Positions 28,518-39,450 of a stretch of DNA of 57,660 nt are shown one piece after another. The first letter of the stretch is position 1. The number at the start of each line of letters is the position of its first letter. A program made the translations under genes and the position numbers. A model generated the notes under the pieces. The model searched no databases and was not told the DNA's origin. It saw only the letters and a list, made by a program, of their open reading frames with translations. This DNA is from Legionella longbeachae (GTDB taxonomy: Bacteria; Pseudomonadota; Gammaproteobacteria; Legionellales; Legionellaceae), in NCBI RefSeq assembly GCF_004283175.1, contig NZ_RXNW01000006.1, positions 172,215-229,874 of the forward strand, read 5' to 3'.

Positions 28518-28605
28518 AGTTCAAGTCCATTTTATGATCAAAGAATTTTTTCATCTTAAGGTACTTATACATTCGGTGCAATAGAGAAAAAAACCAGGCG
28601 TACGT

Positions 28606-29508
28606 CTAGGGCATTTTGGATGTTGATTGTTCCTTAATTGATTGCAGCAAATCGTCTATTGCTTTTAAGACAACTTTCACTGCAGCAACCTGCTTCACAT
28701 CAGGACGGTATACCATGCATAAAGGCTTAACATACGTTGGCGTGTCTTCAATCATTTTTAATTGATCTTTAAAATGAAGTTCAATGTAGCACTTTGGCAA
28801 AATAGCAGCTCCGTGATTGTTAATTGCCATCGCCGCCAATGCTTCAATTTGATCCACATTACAAATACGCGGAGCAGGCCTATGTTGGCGCAATTTCTGC
28901 AATTCGTTCAATAGGGAGTGCACTAGAGGAATTTTTAAATCGGCTAAAATTAACAACTCATCCGCATATAGATCAACTTCTTTATTTTGTTTACAAGAGG
29001 ACCAAAAGGCAAATTCAGTCTCAGCAATCTTGCGAATTATGACATTAGCATGGGGATAAGGATCCGTCATAATACCTAAATCTACATTGCCTTCGATTAT
29101 GTGTTGCATAATGTCAGCAGATAACCCGTGTTTGAAATGAATTTCCAGCTCTGGATATTGCAACAATAAGTTAGAGCTCATTTTCGACATATAGGAACAA
29201 AGTGTAGAGTAGCATCCTATAGTTACTTTCCCCTTAATATTCTGGTTCGTTTCTTCAATTGTTGTGGTTAAGGAATTCCATTGGGTTAACAAACTCTCAA
29301 AGTTCTCGAATAATTTATTACCTGCTCGAGTTAAAGTAACGCCCTGGGTATGACGTATAAATAAATTTGTATTCAGTAATTGCTCGAGTCTTTTTATGGA
29401 AAAACTCAATGAAGGTTGGCTTATATGCAATTTTTTAGCAGCTCTACTAAAATTTGATTCTTTAGCTACTTCATAGAAATAAATTAAATCACTTGCAGAA
29501 GGTAACAT
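28606..29508 (-). CDS. LysR-family transcriptional regulator
   Basis: 300 residues. N-terminal winged helix (YFYEVAKESNFSRAAKKLHISQPSLSFSIKRLEQ...LFIRHTQGVTLT, about residues 10-65) followed by a periplasmic-binding-protein-like effector domain (GKVTIGCYSTL onward). It is divergent from the flavoprotein gene at 29669, the classic layout in which a LysR protein controls the divergent gene. A LysR-type box lies between them. Confidence 0.92.
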   Translation of the reverse strand: MLPSASDLIYFYEVAKESNFSRAAKKLHISQPSLSFSIKRLEQLLNTNLFIRHTQGVTLTRAGNKLFENFESLLTQWNSLTTTIEETNQNIKGKVTIGCYSTLCSYMSKMSSNLLLQYPELEIHFKHGLSADIMQHIIEGNVDLGIMTDPYPHANVIIRKIAETEFAFWSSCKQNKEVDLYADELLILADLKIPLVHSLLNELQKLRQHRPAPRICNVDQIEALAAMAINNHGAAILPKCYIELHFKDQLKMIEDTPTYVKPLCMVYRPDVKQVAAVKVVLKAIDDLLQSIKEQSTSKMP

Positions 29509-29604
29509 CGATTAATCCTTTTATTCGATTCCGTGCTTCGTGTCCTGGAAGCTCCATCATGTGGCGTGAGGCTATAAATTTTATTTATATCCTCTATAAA
29601 AATT

Positions 29605-29619
29605 CTATATTTTACATAG
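29605..29619. promoter_or_regulatory. Candidate LysR-type operator
   Basis: CTATATTTTACATAG is a 15-base imperfect palindrome with CTAT/ATAG ends and the T-N11-A spacing of LysR boxes. It lies in the intergenic space between the divergent LysR gene and the flavoprotein gene. Confidence 0.45.
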
Positions 29620-29668
29620 CAATAGCTCCTCCTTAAACTTTTTTTTGCAATTATTTAAGGAGTAATGA

Positions 29669-31120
29669 ATGAAAATATTAAACAAAGTAGACACAATTAT
29701 CATAGGCGCAGGTCCTTCCGGTTTATCCGCTGCCAATGTTTTAAAAAAGCATGAAAAATCAGTATTCATTCTGGAAAAGGAAGCTCAAGCCGGAGGTAAA
29801 TGCCATACCTTTACCGATCCCTTAAATAAAAACAATAAAACCGAATGGGGGGCTGCTTTGATTGCGCCAAACTACGGTAGGGTCATTGATAAGATGCAGG
29901 AAAAACGATTAGCTTGGGAGCAAGTATTACCAACGGATCTCAGTACTGTTCCTTTTGATAAAAATTTAAGCCAAATGGGGCTCCTGGAGAAAGGATTTTG
30001 GGGGATGGAATTTGCGAATGAAATGTTCATTTTTGCCAAACATGCTAAAAAATATCAACGATTAAGAGATAAACATCAGGATCTCCCCGAAGATTATAAA
30101 ATTCCTTTCAGAGACTTTGCCAAAAAATATAATCTGGAAAAAGTAAATGAATTTTCCTATCTCTTTGTTCCCGCCTTTGGTTATGGCCTTATGGAAGATT
30201 GTCCTGCCTACGCCGTTCTTGAATACTACGGCACTATGACGCTACCTGATCTGATCATTCCCAAACTCTTTGGAATGCAAGGCCTACTTTGTGTACAAAA
30301 TGGCTTCCAGGAGTTAATGGAGGCCATAGCTGCTGATTTTAATATTAGCTATAAATCGAATATCCAATCCATCATAAGAAATGGTGAAGGCATTACCGTT
30401 ATTTTTGAATCAGATGATGGCCTGCAAAGCATCAGTGCAAACTCTTTGGTTCTTGCTATTTCGCCATTGCATTGGCCCACATTAGGAATGAAACTTACTG
30501 AGACAGAGCAAAAATGTGTCGATAATCTGAGTTGGTATCAATACCCTGTCGCAGTAGTTAAATTGCTTGGCTATCCTGCGAATCATTATTATGAATATGC
30601 GGGTCTTAATGCAGAAGGATTAGAACATTTAGCGCTAATCACTACGAGAGACAATCGCGACAATCCCGAAGACGGACGTTTATGCACTGCGTATATTAAT
30701 TTAAAACCCAGTCAACTAAATAAGAGTACAGACTTTGTTTTTACTCCGGAAAAAATAAAGCAATTAAAATCAGAACTCTTGCAGGTACCCGGTGTAACCG
30801 ATGTAGATATTTTGGAAACTAAAGTTTGGAAGGATTATATGTCAACCCTGCCTTGGGAACTTCGTCTGGAATTGGATAAAAACCAAATGCACGCCCAGAC
30901 ACTTTATGTCGGACCATATACCCTTGGTGGCTTTGAAGATGTTGCTTGTGTTTGGGAGCAATCTCATAAAGCAACCAAAGAATACATTTTGCACAAACAC
31001 CCCAAACCCTCATCCCTGAAAAAAGAAGTGAATAGGAACCTTTTCTTTTTTACATCAGGATATCAAAAACCCTATGATGGACAGGAAATAACGTCACCTT
31101 ATCATCATTCGCTGTCTTAA
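29669..31120 (+). CDS. FAD-dependent amine-oxidase-like oxidoreductase
   Basis: 483 residues. The N-terminal dinucleotide-binding fold is clear (IIIGAGPSGLSAANVLKKH, residues 10-28) with the second glycine-rich KEAQAGGKCHTF motif that is typical of amine oxidase/phytoene desaturase-like flavoproteins. The C-terminus has the late FAD-binding-like GPYTLGGFEDVA. No signal peptide. Substrate unknown. AAGGAG precedes the ATG. It is divergent from and probably controlled by the LysR regulator. Confidence 0.83.
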   Translation: MKILNKVDTIIIGAGPSGLSAANVLKKHEKSVFILEKEAQAGGKCHTFTDPLNKNNKTEWGAALIAPNYGRVIDKMQEKRLAWEQVLPTDLSTVPFDKNLSQMGLLEKGFWGMEFANEMFIFAKHAKKYQRLRDKHQDLPEDYKIPFRDFAKKYNLEKVNEFSYLFVPAFGYGLMEDCPAYAVLEYYGTMTLPDLIIPKLFGMQGLLCVQNGFQELMEAIAADFNISYKSNIQSIIRNGEGITVIFESDDGLQSISANSLVLAISPLHWPTLGMKLTETEQKCVDNLSWYQYPVAVVKLLGYPANHYYEYAGLNAEGLEHLALITTRDNRDNPEDGRLCTAYINLKPSQLNKSTDFVFTPEKIKQLKSELLQVPGVTDVDILETKVWKDYMSTLPWELRLELDKNQMHAQTLYVGPYTLGGFEDVACVWEQSHKATKEYILHKHPKPSSLKKEVNRNLFFFTSGYQKPYDGQEITSPYHHSLS

Positions 31121-31141
31121 GCGCCGCTACCTTGTCGAAGC

Positions 31142-32329
31142 TCAATCGCTGCGCAGAGAAATTACTGGTGCCAGTTTTGCCGCTCGCCGTGCAGGATAAA
31201 AGCCAAAGAAAATCCCTGTTGCAGCAGATACTAAAAAGCCTGCTACAGGAGGAAGAACATAGATTGAAAAATTCCAGCCACTAAAATAGGCTAAAATACG
31301 TGTGACAATTAACCCTAAAAAGACGCCAAGCACGCCACCTAATAGAGAAAGCATGACCGATTCCGCTAAAAATAGCGCTTGAATTTCGCTATTTTTAGCG
31401 CCAACAGCCTTACGGATACCAATTTCTTTTTTACGTTCGCTAACCGAGACCAACATCACATTCATTACCCCAATCCCGCCTACTAAAAGCGAGATACCAC
31501 CGATTACTGCAAGTAACAGGGTAAAAATCTGCCCTTGGCTTTCCATACTGGCAATGATTTGTTTAGGACTACGGGTAAACACATTTAATTTAGGTGCTGC
31601 GGATCCAATGATTTGTTTTATTTCTTCAATTACTTCATCAATAGGACTATCCGGTCTTAATTTCAAAATCACATTATTCACTTTGGCATCTTTACTGATT
31701 AGGTTAATCCCGGCCAAAGGGACAATCACCGCCTGATTGATGTCTTCATTAAAGAAACCATTTTCTTTCCAGGGTTCAGCTATTCCGATAATAGTATATA
31801 AAGATCGTCCTATTCGTAATTGCCTGCCTATGGGTTCATCAAAACTAATTTCTTTTATTTGTCGTGCTAAATTCGCCCCAATAACACAGTAGTGTTCATA
31901 AGAGTCAACAAAAGAAACGAAATGCCCTGCAGCTAGTTTGATGTTAACAATTTTGGCCAAATGTTCATTGGCCCCAATTACTGCTCCTTGCATCGATTTC
32001 CCTTGATAGCTTATAGGCTGGTATGCGGTACTATAAGGTGCCATATCCATAATGTAGGGGATGCGATCAGACAGTTGTTCCCATTGTGCTACAGAAACTG
32101 ATTCCTGGTTACCTTGACCTACAGTCTTGGAGTACACGGCAACTGAGAGCAAATCGGTTCCCAATGCTTTAAATTGTGCCAAAGCTTTTTCTGTAGCCAA
32201 TTGCCCACAACTAATTAAAGCGACAACAGCAGCGGTACCGACTAGAATGCCTAAAATAGCCAAAAATGAACGTAATTTAGCCGCGGTCAAGTTGACTAAA
32301 GCTTGCTGGCAATGCCCAGAAAACTTCAT
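31142..32329 (-). CDS. MacB/FtsX-type ABC transporter permease
   Basis: 395 residues from the ATG at 32329, which overlaps the ATPase stop (ATGA); a longer in-frame start would lie inside the ATPase gene. Four membrane helices: one near the N-terminus (about 20-40) and three C-terminal, with a large periplasmic MacB_PCD domain between. The family motif is SVSERKKEIGIRKAVGA with the following FLAESVMLSLLGGVLG. Unlike E. coli MacB the ATPase is a separate protein. Inner-membrane part of a tripartite exporter with the HlyD-like lipoprotein and TolC-like protein encoded upstream. Confidence 0.93.
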   Translation of the reverse strand: MKFSGHCQQALVNLTAAKLRSFLAILGILVGTAAVVALISCGQLATEKALAQFKALGTDLLSVAVYSKTVGQGNQESVSVAQWEQLSDRIPYIMDMAPYSTAYQPISYQGKSMQGAVIGANEHLAKIVNIKLAAGHFVSFVDSYEHYCVIGANLARQIKEISFDEPIGRQLRIGRSLYTIIGIAEPWKENGFFNEDINQAVIVPLAGINLISKDAKVNNVILKLRPDSPIDEVIEEIKQIIGSAAPKLNVFTRSPKQIIASMESQGQIFTLLLAVIGGISLLVGGIGVMNVMLVSVSERKKEIGIRKAVGAKNSEIQALFLAESVMLSLLGGVLGVFLGLIVTRILAYFSGWNFSIYVLPPVAGFLVSAATGIFFGFYPARRAAKLAPVISLRSD

Positions 32330-33087
32330 CACACCGCCTCCGTTGTTACCACACCATCCACAAGCGTAATCCTTCGCTGGCAAAGTGCGGCAATTTGCTC
32401 ATCATGAGTAATCATGATGATACTCCGGCCTTGGGCATGTAGGGACAAAAATAAATTCATCACGTCATTGCCTGTTCGCGAATCAAGCGCACCCGTAGGT
32501 TCATCTGCTAAAATCACTTGGGGTTCCGTGACCAAAGCACGCGCTATAGCAACACGTTGTTGCTGTCCCCCTGATAATTGTGTAGGTCGATGCCTTGCAT
32601 ATTGATGCATACCCACACAATCAAGAGCCGCGAGAACCCTTTCTTCAATTTCAGCGGCATGAACACCACGATAAATTAAAGGCAATGCTACATTTTGCTT
32701 GGCACTAAACCGTGGTAGCAAATTAAATTGTTGAAAAACAAATCCTATATTTTGATTCCGTAACTCTGCAGTTTGATCATCAGTTAAGGCGGCTACATTG
32801 CGGTTGTTTAACAAATAAATACCACTATCCGCTTTATCTAATAAGCCCATAATATTCATCAGCGTGGATTTACCTGAACCAGAGGCGCCTACGATGGCAA
32901 GAAGATCGCCTTCATAAACGTTAAGGGATACTTCTTTTAAAATAGTGGAACTAATTCCATCAAGATGATAGGTTTTTACAATATCAGTAAGTACCATTAA
33001 CGGCTGCTTTTTTTTGTCCCTATCCGTATCCTTACTGCCTCCCTGTACCATCCTCTTTTCACATGGTTTAGATGGGATATTACTCAT
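32329..33087 (-). CDS. ABC transporter ATP-binding protein (MacB/LolD type)
   Basis: About 252 residues. The ATG at 33087 lies within the last codons of the HlyD gene (8-base overlap) and is preferred to starts further upstream. Walker A is [12 protein letters not shown], the Q-loop is in [15 protein letters not shown], signature [15 protein letters not shown], Walker [13 protein letters not shown] and the His switch in MITHDEQ. This is the ATPase of the MacB/LolD group that drives mechanotransmission rather than classical transport. Partner permease follows. Confidence 0.95.
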   Translation of the reverse strand: MSNIPSKPCEKRMVQGGSKDTDRDKKKQPLMVLTDIVKTYHLDGISSTILKEVSLNVYEGDLLAIVGASGSGKSTLMNIMGLLDKADSGIYLLNNRNVAALTDDQTAELRNQNIGFVFQQFNLLPRFSAKQNVALPLIYRGVHAAEIEERVLAALDCVGMHQYARHRPTQLSGGQQQRVAIARALVTEPQVILADEPTGALDSRTGNDVMNLFLSLHAQGRSIIMITHDEQIAALCQRRITLVDGVVTTEAV

Positions 33088-34234
33088 AAACCACCACATC
33101 ACCGGACTTTAAGCCTGCTTCAATAAGTACTGAATCTGATTGAGCCGCACCTGTAGTAATCACGCGTTTTTCAATAGAACCTGATTCATTTTTCACGTGA
33201 ACAATACTTTGCCCTTTTTCACGTTTGATTGAAGCAATAGGTATCACTAACTGCTTTCCATTATCCACATTTAATTCTATAGAAGCACTCATACCTACTT
33301 TAATCCATTTTTGTTGCTCTGCACTTAGTTTTCGTACTTCAACCACTGCCGTAAAAAATGGAAGCCCGTTATTATTAGAAGCTTGTGCATTCACAGCAAC
33401 CAACTTCCCATGTAATTGATATTTACCAAAAGCAACCCCACTGACTGTTGCATCCATACCTGCTTGCACCTGGGTAATATCAATTTCAGGAACATCAATT
33501 TCAATACTGATTCCCGACAAATCACCGATTAATCCAATCACCTGGCCTGATTTCACCGAGGAGCCTACAGAGACGCGTACACTCTTGTCCTCTCCTGCTT
33601 TAGGGGGATAGAGCAGCACCCCATCATTTGGTGCTTTTAAATGAATCAAATTGTGGTTTGAGGCCAAAATATTTTTTAGCCTGTCGAAGTCAGCTAAACT
33701 TAATGAGGATATATTTTGTGCACGATTTTCATCTAATCGTTCCAACATCTCTGTCAGTTTACGTGTGGACTGCATCAGGGTAACCCGACTTGTATCCACA
33801 TTTGATTTTTCACTCAAGTAATTATTTTTTGACAGCAGGCCTGAATCCCATAAATCCTGGGTTCCCACAAATTTGGCCTTGGCAATGGTATAACTGTCTT
33901 TGGCCTTTAAATACTCTGTTAATGTGTCATTAAACTGTCTTTGTAATTCCGTTGAATTTAAGGTGACAATTACATCCCCTTTTTTAACTATTTGCCCATA
34001 ATGAAAGTTCATGGTTTCAACCACTGCCTCGATTGGGCTACTGAGAGTACTTTCATGTAAGGGCTGAACTGTTCCTGTAAAATGCAATGACTTATGAATA
34101 GGGCGTTCCTGAACTTTATATTCATGCAAAACAGCCGTTGTCTTTCTCTGTTCCTGATGTTGTCCACATGAAGACAAAAATAAGCATATCATTAAGATGA
34201 TTACGCTCGTTAATTGATTGAAATACCTATTCAT
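33080..34234 (-). CDS. HlyD/MacA-family periplasmic adaptor lipoprotein
   Basis: 384 residues. The lipobox LSSC near residue 23 shows it is a lipoprotein of the inner membrane. Lipoyl-like halves (AVVETMNFHYGQIVKKGDVIVTL and the second half near GSSVKSGQVIGLIGDL) flank an alpha-helical hairpin (about residues 95-165), and a beta-barrel part follows, as in MacA/HlyD adaptors that bridge ABC permease and TolC. Overlaps the tolC-like stop by four bases (ATGA). Confidence 0.93.
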   Translation of the reverse strand: MNRYFNQLTSVIILMICLFLSSCGQHQEQRKTTAVLHEYKVQERPIHKSLHFTGTVQPLHESTLSSPIEAVVETMNFHYGQIVKKGDVIVTLNSTELQRQFNDTLTEYLKAKDSYTIAKAKFVGTQDLWDSGLLSKNNYLSEKSNVDTSRVTLMQSTRKLTEMLERLDENRAQNISSLSLADFDRLKNILASNHNLIHLKAPNDGVLLYPPKAGEDKSVRVSVGSSVKSGQVIGLIGDLSGISIEIDVPEIDITQVQAGMDATVSGVAFGKYQLHGKLVAVNAQASNNNGLPFFTAVVEVRKLSAEQQKWIKVGMSASIELNVDNGKQLVIPIASIKREKGQSIVHVKNESGSIEKRVITTGAAQSDSVLIEAGLKSGDVVVYE

Positions 34235-35799
34235 CCACCATACCTTAATTTAATTTGCCAATGCTCCAGTGTTGTTCCAAGAGTTCTTTGCAGATTTGAT
34301 ATTTGATTCAAATAAGCAATTTTTGCATTGATTAATCCTGCTTGTGCTTGAATTAATTGATTTTGCGTGTTGTTTACATCCAATGCGCTGGAAATCCCCG
34401 CCTGTTGTTTTTTCTTTTCCAAGGCATAAGACTGTTCTGCCAATTTCACTTGCTTTTGTGCCAATTGATAACGCTTGGCCAAGCTATTGATATTATTGAT
34501 GATATTTGTGATGTTGGTCATTAAGGCTCTTTTAGCAGCAAGCAGCGCCAAGCGGTCTTTTTCCAAACGAACTTTGGCACTGATTAATTGATTCCGTCGC
34601 TTGAGATCATGTAATGGTACCGTTAAGGTCAACCGCGCTGTTTCAGTCACATTATTACCATCATAAATACCGCGCACTCCCCCACTAGCCCCGGTAACAT
34701 CATTTACAACGCCACTTTGTATGTTTGCTCCTAAATCTAATTGCCATAATTGTTGGTTTTTAGCAACTTTATAAGCACGCTCATCAGCACGCAAGGCAAC
34801 TTTATAGGCTAAATATTGAGTATTGTTATTTAAAGCATACTCAATCGATTGCTTTAAATCAGGAACGGTAAGTTTGTCTAATACTACATCGCTAGGTACT
34901 GATATATGCATTTCTGGATCAAGACCTATGGTCTGTAACAAATCTTGTGATGCGGTTTCAAAATCATTTTCTGCTTGCTCAACCATCAAACTTAAAGATT
35001 CAATTTGATAAGATTGTTGAATATTACCTGTGGGCTCTAATTGCCCTGCTTTTATTTTCTTTTCATTGATTTCATAAGACTTTTGGGCTTCTTTTAATTG
35101 CAAACGCTGATTTTGTAAGTTATTACCACTGAGAATCAGCATCCGATAAGACATGATGACCTGGGTCACTTGATCCGCTACTGATTGCTTTAAATTTAAT
35201 TTATTCAACCACTCAGCATCTTCAGCATTTAAAAGCGCTGCTTCATTTACAGCTTTTCCAAAACCACGTAATAGAGGCTGTGTTAACGAAAAATTTAATA
35301 CAGGATTATAGCTGTTGTTTCCATTAAGATTATTATCAATCCCGAGCTTTGCCGAGGTACCCAACTTTGTATTTAAATTAAATTCAGGGGTGCCTAGAAG
35401 TGTGCGGTTTGTACTGGAGCCAACACCGGAGTAAGTGCTTTTCTGAATTGCTCCTGAGGCCCCTATAGCGTATTGTAGCTCAAACTCATTATAAGCCAAG
35501 CGCAGCTGGTAGCGCTGGACAATACGATCAAGCTCGACATTTTGAATATTAGGGTTATAGCGCAAAGCCAATAAAATAGCCTCTCGTAAACTTAGTTGAT
35601 GGATGGTTTTATTACGGGAAGCAGGGGATGTAGGCAGCTCTATCCAGTGTTTTAACATAAATTCAGGATTTTCTATTGCTTTTTGCAAACGGTCTTCAGC
35701 TTCTTTTATTGACGAATTTTCCACAGCAGGGATGGACCAAATCTGGCGCGTAAACAAGGAAATAAACAAAAAAAGCAGTGCTCCCTTTTTTAAGATCAT
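34231..35799 (-). CDS. TolC-family outer-membrane efflux protein
   Basis: 522 residues from the ATG at 35799, which overlaps the apaH stop (ATGA) and begins a signal peptide ([22 protein letters not shown]). Two repeated long-helix regions typical of TolC (OEP domains): [23 protein letters not shown] near the start and the C-terminal coiled repeat with [26 protein letters not shown]. It forms the outer duct of the efflux system encoded by the next three genes. Confidence 0.92.
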   Translation of the reverse strand: MILKKGALLFLFISLFTRQIWSIPAVENSSIKEAEDRLQKAIENPEFMLKHWIELPTSPASRNKTIHQLSLREAILLALRYNPNIQNVELDRIVQRYQLRLAYNEFELQYAIGASGAIQKSTYSGVGSSTNRTLLGTPEFNLNTKLGTSAKLGIDNNLNGNNSYNPVLNFSLTQPLLRGFGKAVNEAALLNAEDAEWLNKLNLKQSVADQVTQVIMSYRMLILSGNNLQNQRLQLKEAQKSYEINEKKIKAGQLEPTGNIQQSYQIESLSLMVEQAENDFETASQDLLQTIGLDPEMHISVPSDVVLDKLTVPDLKQSIEYALNNNTQYLAYKVALRADERAYKVAKNQQLWQLDLGANIQSGVVNDVTGASGGVRGIYDGNNVTETARLTLTVPLHDLKRRNQLISAKVRLEKDRLALLAAKRALMTNITNIINNINSLAKRYQLAQKQVKLAEQSYALEKKKQQAGISSALDVNNTQNQLIQAQAGLINAKIAYLNQISNLQRTLGTTLEHWQIKLRYGG

Positions 35800-36611
35800 T
35801 TTTTGTTCCACACTGCAAATCGCTGCCTGTCCTGCAAACGTAATGCGGTTAGTTGTCCTCCCCAGAGACATCCAGTATCTATGGCATGAATTTTAGGATT
35901 TGGGCATTTTCCCATTAAAGCTGCCCAATGCCCAAAAACAATATCGCACTCTATTTCTTTACGACCTGGTACATCATACCAAGGATAAAGATTTGCTGGC
36001 GCTTGCGCAAGGGTTCCCTTATAACCCAACTCTAACCGACCATTTGCATCACAAAAACGCATCCGCGTAAAATAATTTGTTATCGCTCGCAGCCGCTCTA
36101 TTCCAGTTAGATCATCAGACCAGAGCTCAGGTTTATTACCATAGATATGTGCTAAAAAATCACGAAAATGATCACCGGCAAGAGCGTCTTCTAGTTCTTT
36201 AGCCAGTTGCATTGCCTGGGTTAAATCCCATAAGGGAGCTATCCCTGCATGACACATCACGACGTTAAGCTCTGCTGAATAATGTAAAATAGATTGCTTT
36301 CTTAACCAATGACCTAAGTCCTCGCTATCAGAAGCATTTACCACCTCCTGTAAGGTATCATCATGCTCGCGCCAAGGCCTTCCGCCAAATAATGAGGCTA
36401 ATAAATGCAAATCATGATTCCCTAATGTGATTATTGGCGTAAGGGGTAGGGAACGAATAAAGCGTAGAACAGCCAAAGATTCCGGACCACGATTTACCAG
36501 ATCACCAACAAACCATAGGCGATCTGTTTTTTCATCAAACTCGATTAATTCCAGTAATTTCTGCAAAGGCCTGTAACAGCCTTGTACATCACCGATTGCA
36601 TAATCAGGCAC
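35796..36611 (-). CDS. apaH: Symmetrical bis(5'-nucleosyl)-tetraphosphatase ApaH
   Basis: 271 residues. ApaH hydrolyses Ap4A to two ADP. The metallophosphatase motifs are all present: [45 protein letters not shown] and the late FGHWAAL plus [10 protein letters not shown]. It is encoded between the TraI_2-like gene (overlap of 8 bases) and the efflux genes (ATGA overlap), so it is part of a long leftward operon starting with ksgA. Confidence 0.96.
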   Translation of the reverse strand: MPDYAIGDVQGCYRPLQKLLELIEFDEKTDRLWFVGDLVNRGPESLAVLRFIRSLPLTPIITLGNHDLHLLASLFGGRPWREHDDTLQEVVNASDSEDLGHWLRKQSILHYSAELNVVMCHAGIAPLWDLTQAMQLAKELEDALAGDHFRDFLAHIYGNKPELWSDDLTGIERLRAITNYFTRMRFCDANGRLELGYKGTLAQAPANLYPWYDVPGRKEIECDIVFGHWAALMGKCPNPKIHAIDTGCLWGGQLTALRLQDRQRFAVWNKK

Positions 36612-37944
36612 CGTTTTTTGCTCCCGGCCTTAGCACATTATGTTCATTTTCAACAGCCTGCCATTTTCCAGTTGCATTTAATTTCTGCAATGAAGTCACC
36701 AAACCACTATTTTGTTGTGTAAATTGACTGTTGAACTGAGCTTTATGAATCAATTCCGTAGCCGACATACTCTCAACCTTCCCGGTATTCATATTTTGCA
36801 CTTTGACTGATGCAGGTAAAGCAAGCGCATATTTAGAAAAGATGATACCTGACTCTATCTTTCCTTTAAGATCATATCGGCTTATGACACTTCCATCAGC
36901 AGCGCGGCTGTGAAGTGCTAAAGCCAAAAATCCATTTTTTGCAGCTTGCCAGTTTTTATATTCAGGATGCTCCCGCACAAATAGTTGATATATTTCAGGA
37001 CACATCAACATCCCGCCAGGCACCATAAATAAAGGTGCTTTATTAATCATAATACGGCCTTCATCTAAAGATTTGATCATCCATTTGATGAACTCCATTC
37101 CTATTGCCTGTTCTTTTTCCAATATCGATTCTGGCTGACCACCGGAAAATGTGGCGGCACGATACCGTCCTCCCCCCTGGGCTGAAACAGTTCGCCCCAT
37201 AAACTCAAGTAAATAACGTTGAATTGCAATTGCTTCGGCATGAATTAATATCGCACCTAAAGTACCGGCGGAACGCTCGTCTTCATTTAATAAAGCCAAC
37301 CAAACCGCTAAAACTTCGGGAGTAGAAGCAATCCAGTTAAAACCACTGACAGGCATCAATGTCCTGGCCATCAATAAATTAAGTCGACGGCGCAGATCAA
37401 CTTCTGACTCTTTTTGAAATTCATAAAAATAATAAACACCTGTACTTGTCAAATTCTCAAGTAATGGATTCCATTCTTTTAAAAATTGGCCATTTGTATC
37501 ATAAAGCCCAATTCGGTAATCCGCATATAATTTGCCGATACCTTGCAATAAAGCTGCGGAATAAAGTGCATATTGCCAAAGTTTTTGCTCTTCAGACATT
37601 GCTGCAGGTTGGTCGAGTAACATAAATTCTTGAAATAAGCCAAGTGCTGCTTCAGTACGATTTAAGGCATGATCGACTAATCCACCAGGCTGCGAATAAT
37701 AGCTGTGTGTTGTTTCAGGCAGATTTTGGCAATACTGAACAAGATTATCGACAAGAGTACCGCATAAACTATCATAGCGTGACGTTTCCAAACCCGAAAA
37801 AACTCTCATTTTTTCGAGCAATATTTGCCTTCTTTCTTCCGATAAAAAAATGTTGGCATTCACCATGCGTGTTAAATCTTTCAAAGATTTGCCTTGCGAG
37901 GACAAGGAACCTTTACGTTGACGTTGAAACAAAGCCATCTCCAT
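36604..37944 (-). CDS. TraI_2/MobH-like protein with degraded HD signature
   Basis: 446 residues. The N-terminal half matches the TraI_2 (MobH relaxase/HD) domain: [28 protein letters not shown] followed by [19 protein letters not shown]. In active family members the latter is an HD-x-GK metal site; here it is Gln134-Gly135, and the preceding His cluster is His-Ser-Tyr-Tyr. The C-terminal part (about 330-446) looks like a nucleic-acid-binding winged helix. In this housekeeping operon (ksgA 54 bases upstream, apaH overlapping) it is not acting as a plasmid relaxase. Likely a repurposed, non-catalytic homologue; a role in the operon is unknown. Confidence 0.7.
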   Translation of the reverse strand: MEMALFQRQRKGSLSSQGKSLKDLTRMVNANIFLSEERRQILLEKMRVFSGLETSRYDSLCGTLVDNLVQYCQNLPETTHSYYSQPGGLVDHALNRTEAALGLFQEFMLLDQPAAMSEEQKLWQYALYSAALLQGIGKLYADYRIGLYDTNGQFLKEWNPLLENLTSTGVYYFYEFQKESEVDLRRRLNLLMARTLMPVSGFNWIASTPEVLAVWLALLNEDERSAGTLGAILIHAEAIAIQRYLLEFMGRTVSAQGGGRYRAATFSGGQPESILEKEQAIGMEFIKWMIKSLDEGRIMINKAPLFMVPGGMLMCPEIYQLFVREHPEYKNWQAAKNGFLALALHSRAADGSVISRYDLKGKIESGIIFSKYALALPASVKVQNMNTGKVESMSATELIHKAQFNSQFTQQNSGLVTSLQKLNATGKWQAVENEHNVLRPGAKNGA

Positions 37945-37998
37945 AATAATTTAGTAACTCCGACCAAAAAAAATCAATCCTCAATAGTTAATTTTACA

Positions 37999-38769
37999 CT
38001 AATTGGAAATAAATTTCGCTAGTTGAACATATTCCGAGATAGAAATTTGTTCTGGTCTTCTACTTCCATCAATACCCAAATCATGTAATTGATCTGCAGT
38101 TATTAAGCCCTTCAAGTTATTATTTAGCGTCTTGCGACGCATGGCAAACGCATGGGCCACCAAATACTCCAGTCGCTCCACAGCAATCTGTTCAAAAGGT
38201 GAAATGCGGTGGGGGACCAGACGAACCACAGCAGAATCAACCTTGGGTTTGGGATCAAAAGCCTCGGGAGGCACATCAAATAAATGCTCCACAGTACAAT
38301 GGTACTGAAGCATAACGGTTAATCGTCCATAAGCCTTGCATCCTGGTTGGGCTGCCATCCGTTCAACGACTTCTTTTTGTAACATAAAATGCATGTCTTC
38401 TATAGAGGCCGTAAACTTTAGTAAATGGATGAGCAATGGAGTAGAAATATTATAAGGCAAATTGCCTACTACCCGTAAATTGGGGCCAAATTGATTATAA
38501 TCAAGTGTTAATGCATCAGCAGCAATCAAATGCAATTTATCAGCAATACCCGATAATTCAGTCAGATATTTTTGCAAATCAGTATCAATTTCAACAGCGG
38601 TTAGATGATTTAGGTAGCGCAGTAATGACTGAGTCAGCGCCCCCAAGCCAGGACCGATCTCAAGCATATTATCTTGCGGTTGGGGATTTATCGCATGCAC
38701 AATACGGTTAATAATATGTTGGTTCTGGAGAAAATTCTGTCCAAACCGCTTACGAGGACTATGCTTCAC
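37999..38769 (-). CDS. ksgA: 16S rRNA dimethyladenosine transferase KsgA
   Basis: 256 residues. KsgA dimethylates two adjacent adenosines (A1518, A1519) in 16S rRNA. Motifs: [16 protein letters not shown] at the N-terminus, SAM loop [15 protein letters not shown], and the catalytic NLPYNIS (N-L-P-Y). ATG at 38769. First gene of a long leftward unit that runs on into apaH and the efflux genes. Confidence 0.97.
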   Translation of the reverse strand: MKHSPRKRFGQNFLQNQHIINRIVHAINPQPQDNMLEIGPGLGALTQSLLRYLNHLTAVEIDTDLQKYLTELSGIADKLHLIAADALTLDYNQFGPNLRVVGNLPYNISTPLLIHLLKFTASIEDMHFMLQKEVVERMAAQPGCKAYGRLTVMLQYHCTVEHLFDVPPEAFDPKPKVDSAVVRLVPHRISPFEQIAVERLEYLVAHAFAMRRKTLNNNLKGLITADQLHDLGIDGSRRPEQISISEYVQLAKFISN

Positions 38770-38966
38770 TTTAATTCATCTCCAAAGAGTAAAAAAGAAT
38801 TATATCGTGCCTCGATCTTAAAAAGTAGTCCGATAATAAAATGAGCGTAATCATTAATTAAGTTTCAAAAATGGGAATTTACCTTTATTGAGTTGATAAA
38901 TTTGTATGGCGTAAGCTTCTGGAAATGGTGTAAAATTCGTCCATTATGAAAAAGGCTGGAATTATT

Positions 38967-39368
38967 ATGGCTTATAGAAAAATGTTAAAATCAAAAATCC
39001 ATCGTGCTTGCGTAACAGAAGCTGATTTGGACTATGAAGGAAGTATCACGATTTCTCCGGAACTTCTTAAAGCAGCTAATATTTTACCTTATGAAGCAGT
39101 TAATGTCTGGAACATTACCGCAGGAACCCGTTTTGAAACTTATGCAATCACGGGCAAACCCGGCTCAACCGAAATTTGTGTTAATGGTGCAGCTGCGCAT
39201 TTAGTCACACCTGGGGATTTAATTATTATCGCTTCGTTCTCCCAGGTATTAGAAGAAGATTGTGCAAGCCTGGTTCCAACCGTGGTTTTTGTTGATCAGT
39301 TCAATCGGCTAAGAGAAATTAGACCCGAGAGGATTGGCGTTAAAAATCAAGAAGTTACTAGCGCTTAG
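38967..39368 (+). CDS. panD: Aspartate 1-decarboxylase PanD
   Basis: 133 residues from the ATG at 38967 (GGAATTATT upstream). PanD makes beta-alanine for pantothenate; the proenzyme cleaves itself at Gly-Ser to form a pyruvoyl group. The cleavage site is in DYEGSITISP (Gly-Ser at about 24-25), with RKMLKSKIHRACVTEADLDY before it and NGAAAHLVTPGDLIIIASF after. Divergent from ksgA. Confidence 0.95.
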   Translation: MAYRKMLKSKIHRACVTEADLDYEGSITISPELLKAANILPYEAVNVWNITAGTRFETYAITGKPGSTEICVNGAAAHLVTPGDLIIIASFSQVLEEDCASLVPTVVFVDQFNRLREIRPERIGVKNQEVTSA

Positions 39369-39409
39369 AACTACTGTCCTTGATTTAAAGAATCTATCTT
39401 ATTCCTATC

Positions 39410-39430
39410 TCCCGCGATGTATTCGCGGGA
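39410..39430. repeat. REP-like hairpin between panD and tatC
   Basis: TCCCGCGA (39410-39417) and TCGCGGGA (39423-39430) form a perfect 8-bp stem around TGTAT. There is no T-run, so it is more like a small dispersed palindrome than a terminator; panD and tatC may still be co-transcribed. Confidence 0.5.
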
Positions 39431-39450
39431 TCCAGAAATCCAAGCCAGAT

